Shown one piece after another: positions 63,506-64,000 of a stretch of 64,000 bases of DNA; the first letter of the stretch is position 1; every line of letters begins with the position of its first letter. The stretch lies in contig NZ_CP104562.2 in the NCBI RefSeq assembly GCF_025398155.2, positions 1,178,001 to 1,242,000 of the forward strand, read 5' to 3'. A program made the position numbers and the translations under genes. This stretch comes from Roseateles amylovorans (lineage in GTDB: Bacteria > Pseudomonadota > Gammaproteobacteria > Burkholderiales > Burkholderiaceae_C). The notes beneath the pieces were generated by a model that made no database searches, was not told the origin of the DNA, and saw only the letters and a list, made by a program, of their open reading frames with translations.

Positions 63506-64000
63506 TCAAGGCGCTGCCGTCACCACCTTGACCAAAGACTTGGCTGCAGGTGCGGTGCCGCTGCTGTAGTGTCCGTTGAGCAGCTTGAGTTGGGCCTCTG
63601 ACAGCACCGAGCTCTTCGCGAGTTCGGCAAAGCCGCCGGGCGGGAACGCGCGCAAGCTGATCTTCCATGGCTTGGCCAGTTGCTTGTCCTGTGCCGTCAG
63701 CGCGCGGAAACTCTCTTCCGCCTGGGTCAGGGCGGCCCGCTGGGCTTGGAGAGAGGCGGCATCCTTCGCCGCATAGGCCAAGGCATACACTTGACCCTTG
63801 GCGCTGGTGATCAGCGTGAGCTCTGCCTGCCCCCGCTGGCCCTTTGCATTGCGGCGGACACCGCTGAAGCGGGTGGCGCTCAGCCCGTTGATGCGCTTGG
63901 CATCGGTGCGTCCCTGTTCGGCGCCCCAGCGTCGCAGGATCTCCTCATGGGAGCTTCCCGCCTGCGTCGGTACCGACTGAAGAATCAGCGCCGCATCACG
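63506..64000 (-). CDS. M48-family metalloprotease, C-terminal part (5' end beyond window)
   Basis: The open frame runs to the right edge, so only the last 164 codons are visible. The sequence has the C-terminal module of BepA/YfgC-like M48 proteases: INGLSATRFSGVRRNAKGQRGQAELTLITSAKGQVYALAYAA, EESFRALTAQDKQL and GGFAELAKSSVLSEAQLKLLNGHYSSG…GQ-like end, a LysM-resembling fold. The zinc motif HEXXH would lie outside the window. The assignment is therefore based on the tail only. Confidence 0.68.
   Translation of the reverse strand, partial: RDAALILQSVPTQAGSSHEEILRRWGAEQGRTDAKRINGLSATRFSGVRRNAKGQRGQAELTLITSAKGQVYALAYAAKDAASLQAQRAALTQAEESFRALTAQDKQLAKPWKISLRAFPPGGFAELAKSSVLSEAQLKLLNGHYSSGTAPAAKSLVKVVTAAP

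Overview
The window is high-GC, densely coded bacterial chromosome. The gene content (MlaFEDACB, Coq7, a porin_4-type general porin pair, CyaY–LptM, PBP1A divergent from pilMNOPQ–aroK–aroB–dgt–gltBD) points to a betaproteobacterium of the order Burkholderiales, probably close to Roseateles/Mitsuaria/Rubrivivax. That placement is inferred from gene order and protein style, not from a marker gene. No tRNA, rRNA, CRISPR array, prophage or complete insertion sequence was seen.

Left part (1–11.4 kb): a type II secretion locus. gspG-H-I-J-K-L-M-N-D-E-F run leftward, mostly with 4-bp stop/start overlaps, and gspF is cut by the window edge. A short gspC runs rightward from the same intergenic region. 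Next come a divergent CobT-like phosphoribosyltransferase, the biosynthetic threonine dehydratase IlvA, a candidate small RNA gene (about 14.82–14.92 kb, minus strand), an OsmC-like protein and Coq7.

16.6–25.6 kb: two general porins, then a dipeptide-type ABC operon (DppB, M20 amidohydrolase, DppC, DppD, DppF) without a substrate-binding protein, then the divergent pair lptM/cyaY. 25.7–38.4 kb: PBP1A faces away from pilM-N-O-P-Q. These are followed by an Ig-like repeat lipoprotein, aroK, aroB and dgt. 38.5–45.7 kb: a REP-associated (Y1) transposase, then glutamate synthase gltB/gltD. 46.0–53.2 kb (minus): the minor-pilin and adhesin cluster pilE-fimT-pilV-pilW-pilX-pilY1. 53.5–57.9 kb (plus): the Mla phospholipid-transport operon mlaF-E-D-A-C-B, whose MlaA has no lipobox.

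58–64 kb: smaller accessory or less characterised genes. They are an oxidoreductase-like Cys-rich protein, a diiron/MBL-fold protein, a serine/threonine dehydratase, a secreted protein of unknown function behind a hexanucleotide repeat, an acidic protein of unknown function, a GIY-YIG-like protein and the C-terminal end of an M48 metalloprotease.

Functionally the window is dominated by envelope machinery: type II secretion, type IV pili split over two clusters, outer-membrane lipid asymmetry, peptidoglycan synthesis and porins. It is mixed with aromatic amino-acid and glutamate biosynthesis. The most interesting unexplained element is the small-RNA candidate with exposed CCUCC motifs between ilvA and the osmC-like gene. 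Start codons were chosen by ribosome-binding site, family length and stop/start coupling; alternatives are stated in the entries.
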